Source: Phaeobacter sp. 11ANDIMAR09
Lineage (GTDB): Bacteria; Pseudomonadota; Alphaproteobacteria; Rhodobacterales; Rhodobacteraceae
Assembly: GCF_001294455.1 (NCBI RefSeq)
Contig: NZ_LIKT01000007.1
Location: 147,906 to 211,905 of the forward strand
Length of the DNA: 64,000 bases
Reading direction: 5' to 3'
Shown: positions 55,506 through 64,000 of the stretch, piece by piece
Layout: each line of letters begins with the position of its first letter
Position numbering within the stretch: the stretch's first letter is position 1
Notes under the pieces: generated by a model
Databases searched by the model: none
The model's input: the letters and a program-made list of their open reading frames with translations, nothing else
Told to the model about the DNA's origin: nothing
Translations under genes and position numbers: made by a program

Positions 55506-56165
55506 TCTTGCACGATCCAAACTAGCTCACATCGGTCCATTGAAGGTTCTCCAAGATGCGCTTCGACGCTTTGCACGGGCCACTTACTGCTGAGACAAGA
55601 CCCTCTCGCGTCAGCCTGTGAAGAACCCCCAGTGCACCTGCACAAGCTGCAGGGAGACCCGTGTAAGTGTGACCGTGCTGACAAATGCCCGACCCTCAGA
55701 AATCGTACTGTAAATCTCTCCCGTGCAAAGCATCGCACCTATCGTCGCTTACGACCCAGAGCCGCCGTTCGCTGGCTATTTGAACGCTGCGCTGTGGCTT
55801 TTCGCATTGAGGTTATTCCTGCATCGTGCACCCTTCTGACGACTTAATCTTCGCTCAAAGAAGCTCGGCGATGTCGGAATACGACACAGAGAAAACTGGC
55901 TTGTGGATGGTGAAACGTGTTTCGCAAAAGCTCAGGCTCATTACGCGAACCTCAGTTGCCGGTCCGGCGCAGAACGCAGCGTGACAATCCGCCGCCATGG
56001 AACCGACAAGACCCAGCCCCTATCTCTGGACGCAGCTGTGCAGGCGCTGGTCACGGAGACGCAATCCCCTGCTCAGCAAGGATGATGCTGACGATCGATC
56101 AGCCCAGTAGCTCCGCGCTCCACTGCGCTCCGGACTGTTTGAAGTAATGACGAAAGGAACATCTC
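55506..56165. other. Non-coding scar region
   Basis: This stretch of about 660 bases after the transposase remnant has broken frames only, for example 55903-56085. I see no recognisable domain or RNA gene. It probably contains further decayed mobile-element sequence and the promoter of the gene at 56166. Confidence 0.5.
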
Positions 56166-56651
56166 TTGCAGATCACTCAGGATGATATCGAAACGGCCCT
56201 GGCAACCTGGGGCAAAGGAAAAATCGCCATTTCTAAGGCTTTTGAGGAAGGCGGCATCGAAGCGGCTCGCGAAGTCGCATCTGCCAATATTGACAGCTAT
56301 TATGGCTACGACCTTGGGCCGGTCCTGTTCAAACCAACCATGGCAAGCGGCGCCCAGACCTTCCGCCCGACCAAAGCGGGCGCTTTGGCCTATTTCTGTG
56401 GCCACTGCAAAGAATACCCGCGCGACAACGGTTTTGCGATCATGGGCTGGCGCGCGATGGAAAGCATCCCTTCGGCCAGCTTCCTTCAGGGCGATGTGGC
56501 CATGTGGATGGGCTGGGTCAAACTGACCAACAAGGACGGTTCTGTCACCACGGTCGACAAAAGCTTTGGCTACAAGAAGGACAAGACAGGCACACTGCGG
56601 ATCGTCCTGCACCACTCATCGCTGCCATACCAGCCGCCGGGTCAACCCTGA
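56166..56651 (+). CDS. SnoaL/CaMKII-association-domain-like protein
   Basis: This 161-aa protein starts at a TTG with AAAGGA upstream. The V-L-F-K-P-T, A-L-A-Y-F, G-W-R-A-M-E and T-V-D-K-S-F-G-Y-K-K segments and the end L-R-I-V-L-H-H-S-S-L-P-Y match a small NTF2-fold (SnoaL-like) family common in marine proteobacteria. Relatives often carry a signal peptide; this copy lacks one. The ligand is unknown. The surrounding DNA is a recombination scar, so the N-terminus may have been trimmed. Confidence 0.75.
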   Translation: MQITQDDIETALATWGKGKIAISKAFEEGGIEAAREVASANIDSYYGYDLGPVLFKPTMASGAQTFRPTKAGALAYFCGHCKEYPRDNGFAIMGWRAMESIPSASFLQGDVAMWMGWVKLTNKDGSVTTVDKSFGYKKDKTGTLRIVLHHSSLPYQPPGQP

Positions 56652-56666
56652 AACAGAGACCCTCAA

Positions 56667-57128
56667 ATGATCCTCGCCCCCCCTGCACTCGATGGCTGCA
56701 CGACTTTTGCTTCCACACCTGGAACTCTGACTGCCATTCATCAACCAAACTGTGCTGCAGCGGTCTGGCAGTGTAAACCGCTGACGCGCTTCCAGGATTG
56801 GATCGATAGGTTGCCACCCGATCAACTGCCAAAGACGCGGATGATCTTGCGGCCAGAGGCAGTTTGTGATGCGCAGATCGATGTTACTCGCCGATGCGCG
56901 ATGCCGGATTGTTTCGAGCGCAAAACTTTCAGCGAAGGCACCCGTGCGCTGGCTTCCATTTTTGCAAGCGTCATGAATAGCGCAGACCTGAGAGTGCCAT
57001 TTGAGGTGATCACCTCCAATGTTTGTCGCCAGTTCCACGTCCCTGCAGAGAAAGCAGGGCTGGTCTGTACCTATCGCGGCGCTGGTATGCAGACAAGAGA
57101 GCTACAGCCCAAAACGCAGACGATGTAA
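56667..57128 (+). pseudogene. Truncated DUF1826-family gene
   Basis: The 153-aa product matches the DUF1826 family up to the block V-C-R-Q-F-H-V ... L-V-C-T-Y-R-G-A-G-M-Q. Full members continue for several tens of residues after that block. This one runs into unrelated residues and stops at 57128, so the C-terminal part is lost, probably by a frameshift or deletion. DUF1826 genes often lie beside zinc-homeostasis genes; none is present here. It lies 15 bases after the SnoaL-like gene. Confidence 0.65.
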
Positions 57129-57189
57129 GGCTCCAAGGCAATACACTAACCACGACCTTATTGTTCAAATCACATCTGAAGTCCCGCGC

Positions 57190-57972
57190 CTAACGTAGCC
57201 AATGTTGTTCGGGGACGATAATGCGGCAACCCGCCTGACGGCACTTTTGGCGGATCTCTTTGCTTAATTCAGCCTCAGTCACAACAACGTCATAGTCCCA
57301 AATTTGGTGCATAACGCAGGGAAGATCGCGCCCGTATTTTGCGCTGTCGACCACCAATATTTTCTGCTTTGCGCAATCTGAAACAGATGTGCGCGCGGTT
57401 ATCTCGTCCGAGTTATAGTCAACGATATCACCGCTCTTGGACAGGCCTCCGCAGCTGAAAATGGCATAGTCCATTCTAAAGCCCGCAAAGAAATCGCGAA
57501 CCGTTGTATTGATCACGTCTAAATCGCGCAGCCTCACGGTGCCGCCTGCCAATTCAATAACAGCGCGTGGAGCATGCTGCAGCGCCATGACGGCGTGAAT
57601 GCTGTTTGTCACCACAAACAAGTCCTGCAGCCCGGCAAGTTCGCGCGCACAATGCTCAACGGTGGTGCCTGTTCCCAACGCAATGCGCGCGCCATCTCCG
57701 ATCAGCGAGGCTATGGCCACTGCGATCCGCTTCTTTTCTGAACTGGAGGCATCCAGACGCGGTGCATAGGCAATGTTCTCTAGGTTCCTTAGGCGCACTG
57801 CGCCGTTCTTGCGCTGCACCAAGGCTGCGGCGTCCAAGTCGCGCAGATCTGTACGAATGGTCTGTACTGATACGCCAAGCTGCTGCGACAGCTGATGCGC
57901 GGAGAGCACCCCTGCATCTGCAAGCAGGGCTATGATTTTGTCATGCCTTTGGCTTAGAATCTTACGCCTCAT
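57190..57972 (-). CDS. DeoR/GlpR family transcriptional regulator
   Basis: This 260-aa protein has an N-terminal DeoR helix-turn-helix (about 6-58; L-S-A-H-Q-L-S-Q-Q-L-G-V-S-V-Q-T-I-R-T-D-L) and a C-terminal sugar-phosphate-sensing domain with G-T-G-T-T-V-E at about 98-104. DeoR proteins respond to phosphorylated intermediates. It is divergent from an ABC importer and phosphatase operon, and two TTCGAAAG sites flank the gap. Confidence 0.9.
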   Translation of the reverse strand: MRRKILSQRHDKIIALLADAGVLSAHQLSQQLGVSVQTIRTDLRDLDAAALVQRKNGAVRLRNLENIAYAPRLDASSSEKKRIAVAIASLIGDGARIALGTGTTVEHCARELAGLQDLFVVTNSIHAVMALQHAPRAVIELAGGTVRLRDLDVINTTVRDFFAGFRMDYAIFSCGGLSKSGDIVDYNSDEITARTSVSDCAKQKILVVDSAKYGRDLPCVMHQIWDYDVVVTEAELSKEIRQKCRQAGCRIIVPEQHWLR

Positions 57973-57980
57973 ATGTTTCC

Positions 57981-57988
57981 TTCGAAAG
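57981..57988. promoter_or_regulatory. TTCGAAAG site near the deoR-type gene
   Basis: An 8-base copy of the site also found at 58107-58114 on the far side of the gap. It is close to the deoR start, fitting autoregulation. TTTCG-type half-sites are common in DeoR/GlpR operators. Confidence 0.4.
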
Positions 57989-58100
57989 CAAATATGGTTT
58001 TGTCAGGGTTACTCTCTTCAACTTTCTCTCAGTTGGGAAGAAAAATATCCCTATGTCACATAAGTTTTGCACGAATCTTGAATAACCACCACATCGATAA

Positions 58101-58114
58101 CTTTCGTTCGAAAG
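58101..58114. promoter_or_regulatory. Candidate DeoR operator (CTTTCGTTCGAAAG)
   Basis: This 14-base near-palindrome has TTTCG/CGAAA arms and lies 23 bases before the start of the binding-protein gene. The core TTCGAAAG repeats at 57981-57988. The position fits repression of the importer operon by the divergent DeoR protein. Confidence 0.5.
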
Positions 58115-58136
58115 ATCGCTTCATTGGAGAACTGTG

Positions 58137-59105
58137 ATGAAAACCATTCTGACTGCCGCAGCATTTGCCTGTGTCGCCTCTGCAAGCTTCGCGGACACGC
58201 TGACATTGTACACCTCGCAACCAAACGCCGACGCGCAGAAAACCGTTGATGCCTTTATGGCTGCCAACCCAGGCACCGAAGTTGAATGGGTGCGCGATGG
58301 CACCACAAAACTGATGGCGCGCCTACGTGCAGAAATCGAAGCAGGCAATCCACAGCCGGATGTGTTGCTCATCGCCGATACCGTGACGCTGGAAGGTATG
58401 GCTCAGGAGGGTCTGCTGACCGCCTATCAATCCCCGGAAGCGACAGCCTATGACCCAGCCCTGTACAGTGCTGATGGCTTTTACCACTCTACCAAACTGA
58501 TCACGACCGGTATCGTTTATAACACGGGTGCCGAACAGGTGCCGACCTCTTGGGCTGATCTCAAAGACGCCTCCCTGAAGGGGCAGATCGCAATGCCGTC
58601 GCCATTGTATTCTGGGGCTGCGTTGATCCACCTTGCGACCCTGACTGGCGATGCGTCACTGGGTTGGGATTTCTACAACGAGCTGGCCACGAACGAAGCC
58701 CGCGCCAAAGGCGGCAACGGCGGCACATTTAAAGCCGTTGCTGCAGGTGAGAAACCCTATGGCATGGTTGTCGATTTCCTCGCCATCCGCAACAAAGCCG
58801 AAGGCTCCCCGGTTGACTTCGTCTTCCCGGAAGAGGGCGTTTCCTATGTCACCGAGCCTGTCGCCATCCTCTCCACTGCCAAGAACGTCGAAGGCGCACA
58901 GAAATTTGTCGACTTCCTGCTGAGCCAGAAGGGCCAGTCTCTGGTTCTGGACATGGGATACATCCCTGCGCGCGGCGACATGGGTGTACCAGCAGGCTTC
59001 CCGGCACGTGACGACATCAAACTCATGGCGTTTGACCCCGCCGTAGCGCTGCAAAATGCCGAAGCGAATAAAGCCAAGTTCGCAGATATCTTTGGCGCCA
59101 ATTAA
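58137..59105 (+). CDS. ABC transporter substrate-binding protein, Fbp/AEP type
   Basis: The 322-aa periplasmic protein has a signal peptide of about 19 residues ending F-A. The mature start L-T-L-Y-T-S-Q-P-N, then V-E-W-V-R-D-G-T-T-K-L, belongs to the family that binds Fe3+, 2-aminoethylphosphonate or phosphoglycerate (FbpA/PotD-like). No iron-binding Tyr-Tyr pair is obvious near the C-terminal third, which argues against iron. GGAG precedes the ATG at 58137. The phosphatases downstream favour a phosphorylated ligand. Confidence 0.85.
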   Translation: MKTILTAAAFACVASASFADTLTLYTSQPNADAQKTVDAFMAANPGTEVEWVRDGTTKLMARLRAEIEAGNPQPDVLLIADTVTLEGMAQEGLLTAYQSPEATAYDPALYSADGFYHSTKLITTGIVYNTGAEQVPTSWADLKDASLKGQIAMPSPLYSGAALIHLATLTGDASLGWDFYNELATNEARAKGGNGGTFKAVAAGEKPYGMVVDFLAIRNKAEGSPVDFVFPEEGVSYVTEPVAILSTAKNVEGAQKFVDFLLSQKGQSLVLDMGYIPARGDMGVPAGFPARDDIKLMAFDPAVALQNAEANKAKFADIFGAN

Positions 59106-60808
59106 TGATTGCGCAGAAAACAGCGAAAGGCAGCCGGTCCGAAGATCGGCTGCTTTCCTTTGTCCTACTGATTGCTATTACGGTAACGCTGACGCCGGTT
59201 CTGCGGCTGTTTCTCGAAGGTGTGACAGCGCAGGACCGTTTCAGCTTGAGCCTTATGCGCGATGTCTTGGGACAAGATTCGACACACAGAGCGTTGTGGC
59301 ACTCCCTCACGACTGCGGGATTGGGCACGCTGGTCTCCGTTTTGATCGGTAGCACCTTTGCCTTCCTCGTGGCTCTGACTGACCTGCGTGCCAAAGCGGC
59401 ACTGGTGTTCTGCCTGATGATCCCGATGATGATCCCGCCGCAAATCACTGCGCTGTCCTGGACGCAGATTATGGGTCCCTCGTCAGTTTTGCTGAAAACC
59501 ATCGGCATGGCACCGCCTCTGGGCGCCCCGCAACCGCTGTATTCACCGGCTGGCATCATCTTGCTGCTGGGGGTGCAACATAGCTCAATCGTTTTTCTCA
59601 CGCTGCGTGCGGGTCTTCGGGCGATCCCCCAAGAGGTGATTGAAGCCGCACGGATCAGCGGCGCCAAAGGGCTGCGGGTTTGGTGGCAGATCATTGTGCC
59701 ACTGTGTCTGCCAAGCCTGGCAGCGGGCATTGCCATCACCTTTGTAACAGCCCTTGGCAACTTTGGCATTCCCGCGATGCTGGGCATTCCTGCAGGCTAT
59801 GTCACCCTGCCGACCTTGATTTATCAAAAACTTGCCGGACTGGGCACCAGTGTTCTGGCAGAGGTGGCCGTGCTGGCCATGTTGATTGGCTTTGTGGCGA
59901 TCTGCGGGATCCTGCTTCAGCGGTTCTTTCAATCGCAGCAAAGAGTGCATTTGGTTGGGTCCAGCTCACGCCCCTTGGCCATTGCATTGGGTCGCGCGCG
60001 CCTGCCGATCGAAGCCCTGCTCTGGATGATCGTTGCGGTTATTCTGCTGCTGCCGATGCTGGGATTGCTGGCCACCTCGCTGGTTCCGGCCTATGGTGTC
60101 CCGCTGCGATTTGACACTGTCACGCTGTCGTCTTGGTATGAGACCCTGTTCCGCCAACCCGCCACAAGCCGCGCCTTTTTCAATTCCTTCAGCCTTGCCA
60201 TCGGGACCGCTGTTGTGCTGATTGTGATTTGCCTGCCATTGGCCTGGCTGATGGAGCGCAACCCAACCCGTTTGGGGCGTCTGTTTGATGCTTTGGTTGA
60301 CTTGCCCTATGCATTGCCCGGCGTGGTTTTGGCGATCGCGATGATCCTGCTGCTGATCAACCTGCCGTTCACCGACGCCACCCTTTATGGAACAATTTGG
60401 ATTATCTTCCTCGCCTATCTCGCGCGTTTCCTGACGGTTATGTTTCGTCCGATACAGGCCAGCATTCGCCAGCTTGACCCGGCAATGAACGAGGCGGCGC
60501 AATCAGTTGGCGCGTCGCTGTGGCAACGGTTGCGCACGATCATTCTGCCGCTATCGGCACCCTCAGCCGCGGCCGGAACCATCCTGGTTTTCTTGACTGC
60601 ATTCAATGAATTGACAGTCTCAGCGCTGCTGTGGTCCTCGGGCACGGAGACGCTGGGTGTCATGATTTTCAACCTTGATGACAGCGGTGAAACCGTCATG
60701 GCCTCTGCGCTTGCCATGACCATTGTACTGGTGGTGATGGCCCTGATGGCGGCCATTCAACTGTCAGCCCGCAATCTTCCCAAAGGAGTTGTCCCTTGGC
60801 AGACATAA
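59105..60808 (+). CDS. ABC transporter permease, fused two-domain FbpB/PhnV type
   Basis: This 567-aa membrane protein has two permease domains in tandem (about 60-275 and 330-560), each with an EAA loop (E-A-A-R-I-S-G-A-K-G and E-A-A-Q-S-V-G-A-S-L). About twelve transmembrane helices are expected. One gene thus makes both halves of the channel. The ATG overlaps the preceding stop codon by one base, so translation is coupled. Confidence 0.9.
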   Translation: MIAQKTAKGSRSEDRLLSFVLLIAITVTLTPVLRLFLEGVTAQDRFSLSLMRDVLGQDSTHRALWHSLTTAGLGTLVSVLIGSTFAFLVALTDLRAKAALVFCLMIPMMIPPQITALSWTQIMGPSSVLLKTIGMAPPLGAPQPLYSPAGIILLLGVQHSSIVFLTLRAGLRAIPQEVIEAARISGAKGLRVWWQIIVPLCLPSLAAGIAITFVTALGNFGIPAMLGIPAGYVTLPTLIYQKLAGLGTSVLAEVAVLAMLIGFVAICGILLQRFFQSQQRVHLVGSSSRPLAIALGRARLPIEALLWMIVAVILLLPMLGLLATSLVPAYGVPLRFDTVTLSSWYETLFRQPATSRAFFNSFSLAIGTAVVLIVICLPLAWLMERNPTRLGRLFDALVDLPYALPGVVLAIAMILLLINLPFTDATLYGTIWIIFLAYLARFLTVMFRPIQASIRQLDPAMNEAAQSVGASLWQRLRTIILPLSAPSAAAGTILVFLTAFNELTVSALLWSSGTETLGVMIFNLDDSGETVMASALAMTIVLVVMALMAAIQLSARNLPKGVVPWQT

Positions 60809-61839
60809 GACTGGCCTCCGTCGCAAAGCACTTTGACGGTGTGCCTGCGCTTCACCCCCTAACAGCCCATATACACGATGGAGAGTTTGTCGCGCTTCTT
60901 GGTCCGTCGGGCTGTGGGAAATCCACGCTTTTGCGTTTGCTTGCAGGCTTTGAGGCCCCCAGCCAGGGCAGTCTTATGATTGGCGACACGGAGGTTGCAA
61001 ATGCGCAGAGTGGCCAAGCCGTACCACCTGAGGCGCGCAATATTGGTTTTGTTTTTCAGTCCTATGCCTTGTGGCCGCATATGACGGTCCGCCGCAATGT
61101 CTCCTATCCATTGGAAGTGCGCGGCCTGGGCAAGGCCGAGCGGATCGCGCAAACGGATGCGGCGCTGCAGGCAACTGGCCTCGAGAAATTTGCGGACCGC
61201 ATGCCTTCAGATCTGTCTGGCGGGCAACGCCAACGGATCGCTCTTGCCCGCTGCCTGGTGTCTGATCCTCAGGCGGTTTTGTTGGACGAACCGCTTGCCA
61301 ATCTGGACGTGGCGCTGCGGGCTTCAATGCAGGACGTCTTTTCAGATTTTCACAAACGCACGGGCGCGACGATGGTCTATGTCACCCACGACCAGGCAGA
61401 GGCCATGGCCATGGCGGACCGCATCGCCGTGATGTTTGAGGGCCGGATTGTGCAGCTTGACACGCCCGAGACCCTCTACGCTCAACCGCGGAGCACCTTT
61501 GTGGCGGGCTTTGTGGGGGAAGGCACGGTGCTGCCTATCAATGGCATTGAACGCCAGGACAACATCACACGGGCACGTTTGTACGGCGAAAGAATTGCCA
61601 TTCGAACCGATGCAGACCACCCCAATCAGATCTGCATTCGGCCGGAAAATATAAACATCACTGAAACCGGTGATCTGCGGTCAATCGTCCAGCGCAGCAC
61701 CTATCTGGGGGGCCGCTATCGTCTGACCCTTCAATTGCCAAACGGCGCATTGTTAAAGGCCGAAAGCCCTGAGCGCTACGCAGATGGCAGGCAACTGGGG
61801 CTGTCGATCCAGATGCCCTGGGCATTTACAGAGGCATAA
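60796..61839 (+). CDS. ABC transporter ATP-binding protein
   Basis: The 347-aa ATPase has Walker A (G-P-S-G-C-G-K-S-T) at residues 36-44, the signature L-S-G-G-Q-R-Q-R and Walker B A-V-L-L-D-E-P-L-A, and a TOBE domain in the last third. The start is a TTG with AAGGAG 7 bases upstream, inside the end of the permease gene. The next gene begins immediately after its stop codon. Confidence 0.92.
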   Translation: MADIRLASVAKHFDGVPALHPLTAHIHDGEFVALLGPSGCGKSTLLRLLAGFEAPSQGSLMIGDTEVANAQSGQAVPPEARNIGFVFQSYALWPHMTVRRNVSYPLEVRGLGKAERIAQTDAALQATGLEKFADRMPSDLSGGQRQRIALARCLVSDPQAVLLDEPLANLDVALRASMQDVFSDFHKRTGATMVYVTHDQAEAMAMADRIAVMFEGRIVQLDTPETLYAQPRSTFVAGFVGEGTVLPINGIERQDNITRARLYGERIAIRTDADHPNQICIRPENINITETGDLRSIVQRSTYLGGRYRLTLQLPNGALLKAESPERYADGRQLGLSIQMPWAFTEA

Positions 61840-62910
61840 ATGAACGAAATTAGGATATTATCGGGCATCGGCGACAAGGGACCTGCCTGTATGCAGCTGC
61901 GGGTGAATGGCAAAACCTGGCTGCTGGATTGCGGCCACGGCCCAGAGGCCAATGCGCATTTTGACCCGGATTGGCTAGAGGGCGCAGATGCGGTGTTTAT
62001 CACGCATGACCATATCGATCATATCGGTGGGGCGGCCTATGCTGTTGAAGCCGGCTTGCCGATCTACGCCACAGCGCAAACCGCCAAGGCTCTGCCCCCT
62101 GCGGCTGAGGTGCGTCCCCTGCCAGAACAGGGTGTCGTCGACATCGAAGGCATCGGCCTGACAACCGGTCGCAATGGCCATGCGCTTGGTGGGATCTGGA
62201 TGCATTTTGATATCGGCGAGGGGCTCTTCTATTCAGGCGACTGGTCAGAAGAATCCCATTGGTTCGCCTTCGATGCCCCACCTCCGGCAGCGACGGCAAT
62301 CCTGGATTGCTCTTATCATCTGGATAGCATCCCTCAACGGGATCGTTTCATGGCCCTGGACAGGCTGATCGACAGCCTGCCAGGGCAGGTTCTTCTGCCC
62401 GTGCCGCCCTCAGGGCGCGCCGGTGAGATAGCGCTGCATCTGGTCAACCGCTTTGGGCTTGATGCGGTCATTCTGGACCCAGAATGCCGCAGCGCATTGC
62501 GGGCAGCCTTGGCCAGCGACGGTCTCAACCCACGCGCACAGGAGATCGCGCCGCTTTTGGAGCGGGGGGATCTGGAAGATGCGCGCTTTTTGATCTGTGA
62601 CACCCCAAATGCAGACGGTGGTGCCGCTTGGGGATATGCCCGCGCCTGGCGTGAAAGTGGTCGTCTGGGTCAGGATGCGCATGTGGTCTTCACCGGCCAT
62701 ATGACCGCTCACGCACGCGGCATCTGCTCGGTCCCCGGTGGCTACTTTCAGCGGTGGAATGTCCATCCCCCCCTTGGCGACCAGATCAAAATGCTGCGGC
62801 GCCTCAAGGCAAAACGCTTTGCGCCGGCCTTTTGCAGCGCCCCAGAGGACTATCTCGTTGAAGATGCGCTTGGCGCCGAGGTGTTCATGCATGAAAGCAT
62901 CCCCCTGTGA
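61840..62910 (+). CDS. Metallo-beta-lactamase-fold hydrolase
   Basis: The 356-aa cytoplasmic protein has the zinc motif H-D-H-I-D-H at residues 56-61, further ligands probably in R-N-G-H-A and Y-S-G-D-W, and a long C-terminal part. F-T-G-H-M-T-A-H-A-R-G followed by N-V-H-P-P-L-G-D-Q near residues 290-315 resembles the C-terminal motifs of beta-CASP/CPSF-type nucleases, though I would not insist on it. A phosphodiester substrate is likely. It is followed by phosphatase genes, with a 4-base overlap. Confidence 0.82.
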   Translation: MNEIRILSGIGDKGPACMQLRVNGKTWLLDCGHGPEANAHFDPDWLEGADAVFITHDHIDHIGGAAYAVEAGLPIYATAQTAKALPPAAEVRPLPEQGVVDIEGIGLTTGRNGHALGGIWMHFDIGEGLFYSGDWSEESHWFAFDAPPPAATAILDCSYHLDSIPQRDRFMALDRLIDSLPGQVLLPVPPSGRAGEIALHLVNRFGLDAVILDPECRSALRAALASDGLNPRAQEIAPLLERGDLEDARFLICDTPNADGGAAWGYARAWRESGRLGQDAHVVFTGHMTAHARGICSVPGGYFQRWNVHPPLGDQIKMLRRLKAKRFAPAFCSAPEDYLVEDALGAEVFMHESIPL

Positions 62911-63455
62911 CCCATAGATTGCCAAAGACATCTTTCTGTTTGATCCGCCACGGCGAAACTACTGCCAATCGCGATGGGGTGATTGCCGGGCGGTTGGAGG
63001 TCTCTCTGACCGAAACAGGTCGGGCTCAGGCGCAAGCCTTGAGCTTGTTAACATGGCCCGATGCCTATGTGCTGTTCACCAGCCCGATGGAACGGGCCAA
63101 AGAAACATGCCGTTTCGGATTTCCCTCGGAGAAGTTTCAAACCCATCCCGGATTGCGGGAACGAGACTGGGGTATGTTTGAGGGACGGCCCCTTGCTGAG
63201 CTACCGCCACGCGACGGACGGCCGGACCAAGGGGAAGATTGGGGGGAGATGATCAATCGCGTGGCCGAGGCCATTCATGACAGCTACCAGTCCTCGCATG
63301 GCAGGCTTCCCATATTTGTTTGTCATTCCGGCGTAATCCGCGCAGCGCGAATTCTTGCTGGGTTCCACAGCGTCGGCACGCGCCCAGCAAACGCGCGTCC
63401 TATTTATTTCAACTGGACCGGTGACGGTCATCAGGAGACCACTCATGACGTTTGA
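62907..63455 (+). CDS. Histidine phosphatase family protein
   Basis: This 182-aa phosphatase belongs to the phosphoglycerate-mutase superfamily. The catalytic R-H-G-E is at residues 14-17, an R-x-x-E-T-C region near 65-73, E-R-D-W-G near 90 and the second His in V-C-H-S-G-V near 140. It has no signal peptide. The GTG start overlaps the MBL-gene stop codon in a GTGA. A small phosphorylated metabolite is the expected substrate. Confidence 0.87.
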   Translation: MTHRLPKTSFCLIRHGETTANRDGVIAGRLEVSLTETGRAQAQALSLLTWPDAYVLFTSPMERAKETCRFGFPSEKFQTHPGLRERDWGMFEGRPLAELPPRDGRPDQGEDWGEMINRVAEAIHDSYQSSHGRLPIFVCHSGVIRAARILAGFHSVGTRPANARPIYFNWTGDGHQETTHDV

Positions 63456-63909
63456 ACCTGCAAAGTCCTGCGTCGTTTTTGACGTCGATGGCACGCTTGC
63501 CCATTTTGATGCCGACCGCCTTGGCCACCTTGTGCATGGTCGAGAAAAACACTGGAAAGAGTTCCATGAGGCCATGGCAAGCGCCCCTGAAATTGCGCCG
63601 GTTGCACATTTGTTCAGGCAGTTGAAAGGCGCGGGCGAGACAATTGTGATTTGTTCAGGACGTCCTGAAGCCTGGGCGGCGTACACAGTTGCATGGCTAC
63701 AAAAACGGGACTTGGCTTTTGATGCGATCTATCTGCGCCCGGCAGGGGCAGATTCTGCAAGTGACCCAGAAGTAAAACGCGTGTTGCTCCAAAAAATGAG
63801 GGCAGATGGGTTAGAGCCCTGGATCGTTGTGGATGACCGCAGCAGCGTTGTGGAAGCCTGGCGCAAGGAGGGTCTAATCTGCCTGCAATGCGCCCCTGGT
63901 CTGTTCTAA
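63445..63909 (+). CDS. HAD phosphatase of the polynucleotide 3'-phosphatase (PNKP) type
   Basis: The 154-aa cytoplasmic protein has the HAD nucleophile D13-x-D15-G-T, motif II S-G-R at 71-73, lysine K111 (D-P-E-V-K) and D-D-R at 130-132. The end, with V-V-E-A-W-R, G-L, C-x-Q and a final G-x-F, closely follows the phosphatase domain of T4 Pnkp and its relatives. These remove 3'-phosphates from DNA or RNA ends. The ATG at 63445 overlaps the previous gene by 11 bases. It is the last gene seen in the operon. Confidence 0.85.
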   Translation: MTFEPAKSCVVFDVDGTLAHFDADRLGHLVHGREKHWKEFHEAMASAPEIAPVAHLFRQLKGAGETIVICSGRPEAWAAYTVAWLQKRDLAFDAIYLRPAGADSASDPEVKRVLLQKMRADGLEPWIVVDDRSSVVEAWRKEGLICLQCAPGLF

Positions 63910-64000
63910 GGGTCCTTGGCCAGGCTCATGACTCATAGCCAATAAATGACTAGTGCTGCGAGGGCTATGGTGGACAGGAAAACCTTGGGACAGCGGTCAC
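63910..64000. other. Window end, no gene seen
   Basis: The last 91 bases contain no coding frame that I can support and no clear terminator. Confidence 0.5.

Noticed and set aside
55284..55847. 187-aa open frame as an intact gene
   Set aside because: Only a short middle part matches an IS5-type transposase; the rest has no likeness, so it is reported as a remnant.

Overview
The window reads like chromosomal DNA of a marine alphaproteobacterium of the Roseobacter group (Rhodobacteraceae; Ruegeria-, Phaeobacter- or Leisingera-like). The evidence is the high-GC codon use, the many ABC importers for organic nutrients, the urt-ure cluster order, a LuxI-type synthase and the style of the LysR, DeoR and TetR regulators. 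I recognise no rRNA, tRNA or CRISPR array. Coding density is high and most genes sit in operons whose genes overlap by 1-4 bases.

Layout. 1-4.4 kb (+): end of a sugar-binding protein, two MalF/MalG-type permeases, a MalK-type ATPase and glucokinase, forming a glucose-type uptake operon. 4.5-9.2 kb: a minus-strand operon (flavin monooxygenase, BASS-family transporter, NAD-epimerase, SDR) with a divergent TetR regulator. 9.2-15.5 kb: ugpBAECQ for glycerol-3-phosphate and its diesters, with a divergent LysR gene. 15.5-22.1 kb: a second LysR gene and a complete Dpp/Opp-type peptide importer. 22.4-28.4 kb: urtABCDE (urea importer), divergent from ureD-ureA-(57-aa membrane peptide)-ureB-ureC-ureE-ureF-ureG at 28.9-34.0 kb. 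34.1-36.6 kb: an acyl-homoserine-lactone synthase without a LuxR partner, downstream of a membrane hybrid histidine kinase.

37.1-49.0 kb is the accessory part and the most interesting. A three-gene module (37.15-43.69 kb) encodes a 327-aa protein, a 1459-aa multidomain protein that shares a domain with it and ends in a PD-(D/E)XK-like nuclease domain, and a 349-aa acidic protein in the position of an immunity protein. Next come a SARP-like (BTAD-TPR) regulator and a convergent operon of a compact YcaO-family protein, an animal-type haem peroxidase and an unrecognised 245-aa protein. I read this as a possible undescribed peptide-modification system.

49.4-55.2 kb (-): a Nik/Cnt-type metal or peptide importer with an EamA transporter as its last gene. 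It may feed nickel or a metal chelate to the urease. 55.2-57.1 kb is a scar with an IS5-type transposase remnant, a SnoaL-like gene and a truncated DUF1826 gene. 57.2-63.9 kb: a DeoR regulator divergent from an Fbp/AEP-type ABC importer and three cytoplasmic hydrolases (a metallo-beta-lactamase-fold protein, a histidine phosphatase and a polynucleotide-3'-phosphatase-like HAD protein). This looks like an unusual scavenging operon for a phosphorylated compound.

Across the window, four ABC operons carry a strong stem-loop directly after the binding-protein gene, consistent with making more binding protein than membrane components.
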